Source: Pseudomonadota bacterium (GTDB lineage Bacteria > Pseudomonadota > Gammaproteobacteria > Burkholderiales > Burkholderiaceae_C). From it: a stretch of 6,936 nucleotides of DNA. Under the pieces are notes generated by a model. It searched no databases and was not told the DNA's origin. It worked only from the letters and a program-made list of their open reading frames with translations. A program made the translations under genes and the position numbers. The stretch is taken from positions 1 through 6,936 of the forward strand of contig JAEYPG010000107.1 in NCBI GenBank assembly GCA_023410975.1, written 5' to 3'. This document shows, piece by piece, positions 6,298-6,936 of this stretch; the stretch's first letter is position 1; each line of letters begins with the position of its first letter.

Positions 6298-6347
6298 CGC
6301 GCAGCTCCTCGTGAAGGGGGTGAAGGCGCCGGCACGCGCCATGCGCG

Positions 6348-6374
6348 CCCCGGGCAGGCTCACTCTGCCCAGGG
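6348..6374 (-). repeat. Stem-loop in the gap upstream of ggt
   Basis: GGGCAG (6352-6357) and CTGCCC (6365-6370) pair around a seven-base loop. On the minus-strand RNA the stem extends to ten pairs, including one G-U, using 6348-6351 and 6371-6374. It lies 51 bases before the chosen ggt start. No T run follows, so it is not a standard terminator. It may act as an attenuator-like or mRNA-processing structure between the DUF2325 gene and ggt; function is unproven. Confidence 0.4.
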
Positions 6375-6378
6375 GGGA

Positions 6379-6466
6379 TCACCGCTTCAACCCGGCTGCC
6401 ACCGCCCGGATGCGGGCGGCCAGGCGCGCCGGAACGTGGTAGGCGAAGCGCTGCGCCAGGCCGGGC
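6379..6466 (-). other. Coding-like stretch without a start codon between the DUF2325 gene and ggt (possible gene remnant)
   Basis: In the frame ending at TGA 6379-6381 the sequence reads GLAQRFAYHVPARLAARIRA and on to a GLKR end. G or C fills almost every third codon position, as in the real genes here, and the tail is helix-like and basic. No ATG, GTG or TTG lies in this frame near the left edge, and further upstream the frame runs under the DUF2325 gene as an Arg/Pro-rich shadow. It could be the surviving 3' end of a lost gene, or a DUF2325 C-terminus shifted out of frame. It could also be chance in GC-rich DNA. Confidence 0.3.
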
Positions 6467-6936
6467 TCAGCCCTCGGGACAAGCGGTTGTGGCCGAAACC
6501 GTTGCCGCGGTATCCCGCGCGGCCGTGGGGCCGGGCGTATCCAGCAGCGCGGCGGCCTCCTGCAGCCCGCGCAGCAGCCCGGCGGCGCTGGGCTTGTCCA
6601 CGAACACGCACTGCTTGCCGGTGCGCTTGCAGTGGTCCTTGACGCGCCAGTAGGCGCCATGGCTGATGCAGCCGGTCTGGCAGATCACCAGGTCGGCCGC
6701 GGCCAGGCTGGACTCCAGCTGCGCGCTGCCGTCCTCCTCGCCGCCGTCGTGGTGCAGGAACTGGCCGCCCGTGCGCTCCACCAGCTGGCGGTACACCGGC
6801 ACGCTGCCCGAGCGCCCGCCCACGCACAGCACGGCCTTGTCGGGCAGCTTCGGCGCCAGGGGCAGTGGCGTGACCACGGGGGCGTCCGCGGCGGCGGCGG
6901 GCGCCTCCCCGGCCGGGCGCGCCGGCGCCGCCAGGG
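6467..6936 (-). CDS. DUF2325 domain protein, C-terminal part (5' end outside the window)
   Basis: The frame stays open to the right edge, so the start is not visible; about 155 codons are present. The outermost part is an Ala/Pro-rich linker. Counting from the GTG at 6875-6877 as residue 1, DUF2325 spans about 14-106: KAVLCVGGRSGSVPVYRQLV (strand, Gly-rich loop, helix), GGQFLHHDGGEED, AADLVICQTGCISHGAYWRV, KDHCKRTGKQCVFVD and SAAGLLRGL. Conserved-looking Cys and His (C66, C70, H73, C83, C90) might bind metal or be redox-active, but the biochemical role of the family is unknown. The 30-residue tail after the domain is Ala/Thr-rich with weaker G/C use at third positions. It lies 169 bp upstream of ggt on the same strand and might be co-transcribed. 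The GTG at 6877 is unlikely to be the true start, because open frame continues upstream. Confidence 0.85.
   Translation of the reverse strand, partial: LAAPARPAGEAPAAAADAPVVTPLPLAPKLPDKAVLCVGGRSGSVPVYRQLVERTGGQFLHHDGGEEDGSAQLESSLAAADLVICQTGCISHGAYWRVKDHCKRTGKQCVFVDKPSAAGLLRGLQEAAALLDTPGPTAARDTAATVSATTACPEG

Noticed and set aside
6298..6363. Earlier ATG codons (6363 and 6342) for ggt
   Set aside because: They would put 15-22 residues before the signal peptide and lack a Shine-Dalgarno sequence as good as the GAGGAG seven bases before the ATG at 6297.
3262..6642. A very long plus-strand open frame (about 1,126 codons) opposite the YbhN-like gene and ggt
   Set aside because: The product is a His/Gln/Arg/Ala-rich string with no domain, and it lies antisense to two clearly recognisable genes. 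Such frames arise because stop codons are rare opposite GC-rich coding DNA.

Overview
The window is about 70% GC by eye. Its genes favour G or C in the third codon position, and long spurious reading frames lie opposite real genes. Gene content (a sigma-54-type regulator tail, a divergent LysR/SDR pair, a FliK-like/FlhB-C-terminal-like pair, a periplasmic gamma-glutamyltransferase and a DUF2325 protein) and base composition suggest a Betaproteobacterium of the Burkholderiales, perhaps Comamonadaceae. The taxonomy is inferred from style and not proven. No rRNA, tRNA, CRISPR, transposase or phage gene was seen, so this looks like chromosomal, mostly ordinary gene content.

Left part (1-2020). 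The plus-strand tail of a regulator ending in a Fis-type helix-turn-helix stops exactly where a minus-strand LysR regulator stops, with no intergenic base. The LysR gene is divergent from a short-chain dehydrogenase/reductase (SDR) gene across a 147-bp promoter region. This layout usually means the LysR protein controls the SDR gene and itself. The SDR has all expected cofactor and catalytic motifs, but its substrate is unknown.

Middle part (2021-4380). A two-gene plus-strand unit encodes a FliK-like protein and a 105-residue stand-alone homologue of the FlhB C-terminal export-switch domain. The genes are separated by one base, so they are probably translationally coupled. No other flagellar gene is visible. 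The first gene starts with GTG, has no Shine-Dalgarno sequence, and has a TAAAAT hexamer placed so that transcription could start at the GTG itself. The second gene overlaps by 14 bp the end of a convergent minus-strand gene for a polytopic membrane protein of the lysylphosphatidylglycerol synthase transmembrane (UPF0104/YbhN-like) family. That gene has a very strong GC hairpin just before its ribosome binding site.

Right part (4357-6936). A minus-strand gamma-glutamyltransferase precursor (ggt) has a signal peptide and intact catalytic motifs, and ends in a clear intrinsic terminator. Upstream of it, same strand, is the C-terminal part of a DUF2325 protein that runs off the window. The 169-bp gap between them holds a stem-loop and a coding-like tail with no start codon, possibly a gene remnant.

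No clearly new multi-gene system is present. The items most worth a second look are the orphan FliK/FlhB-C pair with its possible leaderless start, the 5' hairpin of the membrane protein gene, and the coding-like remnant before ggt.
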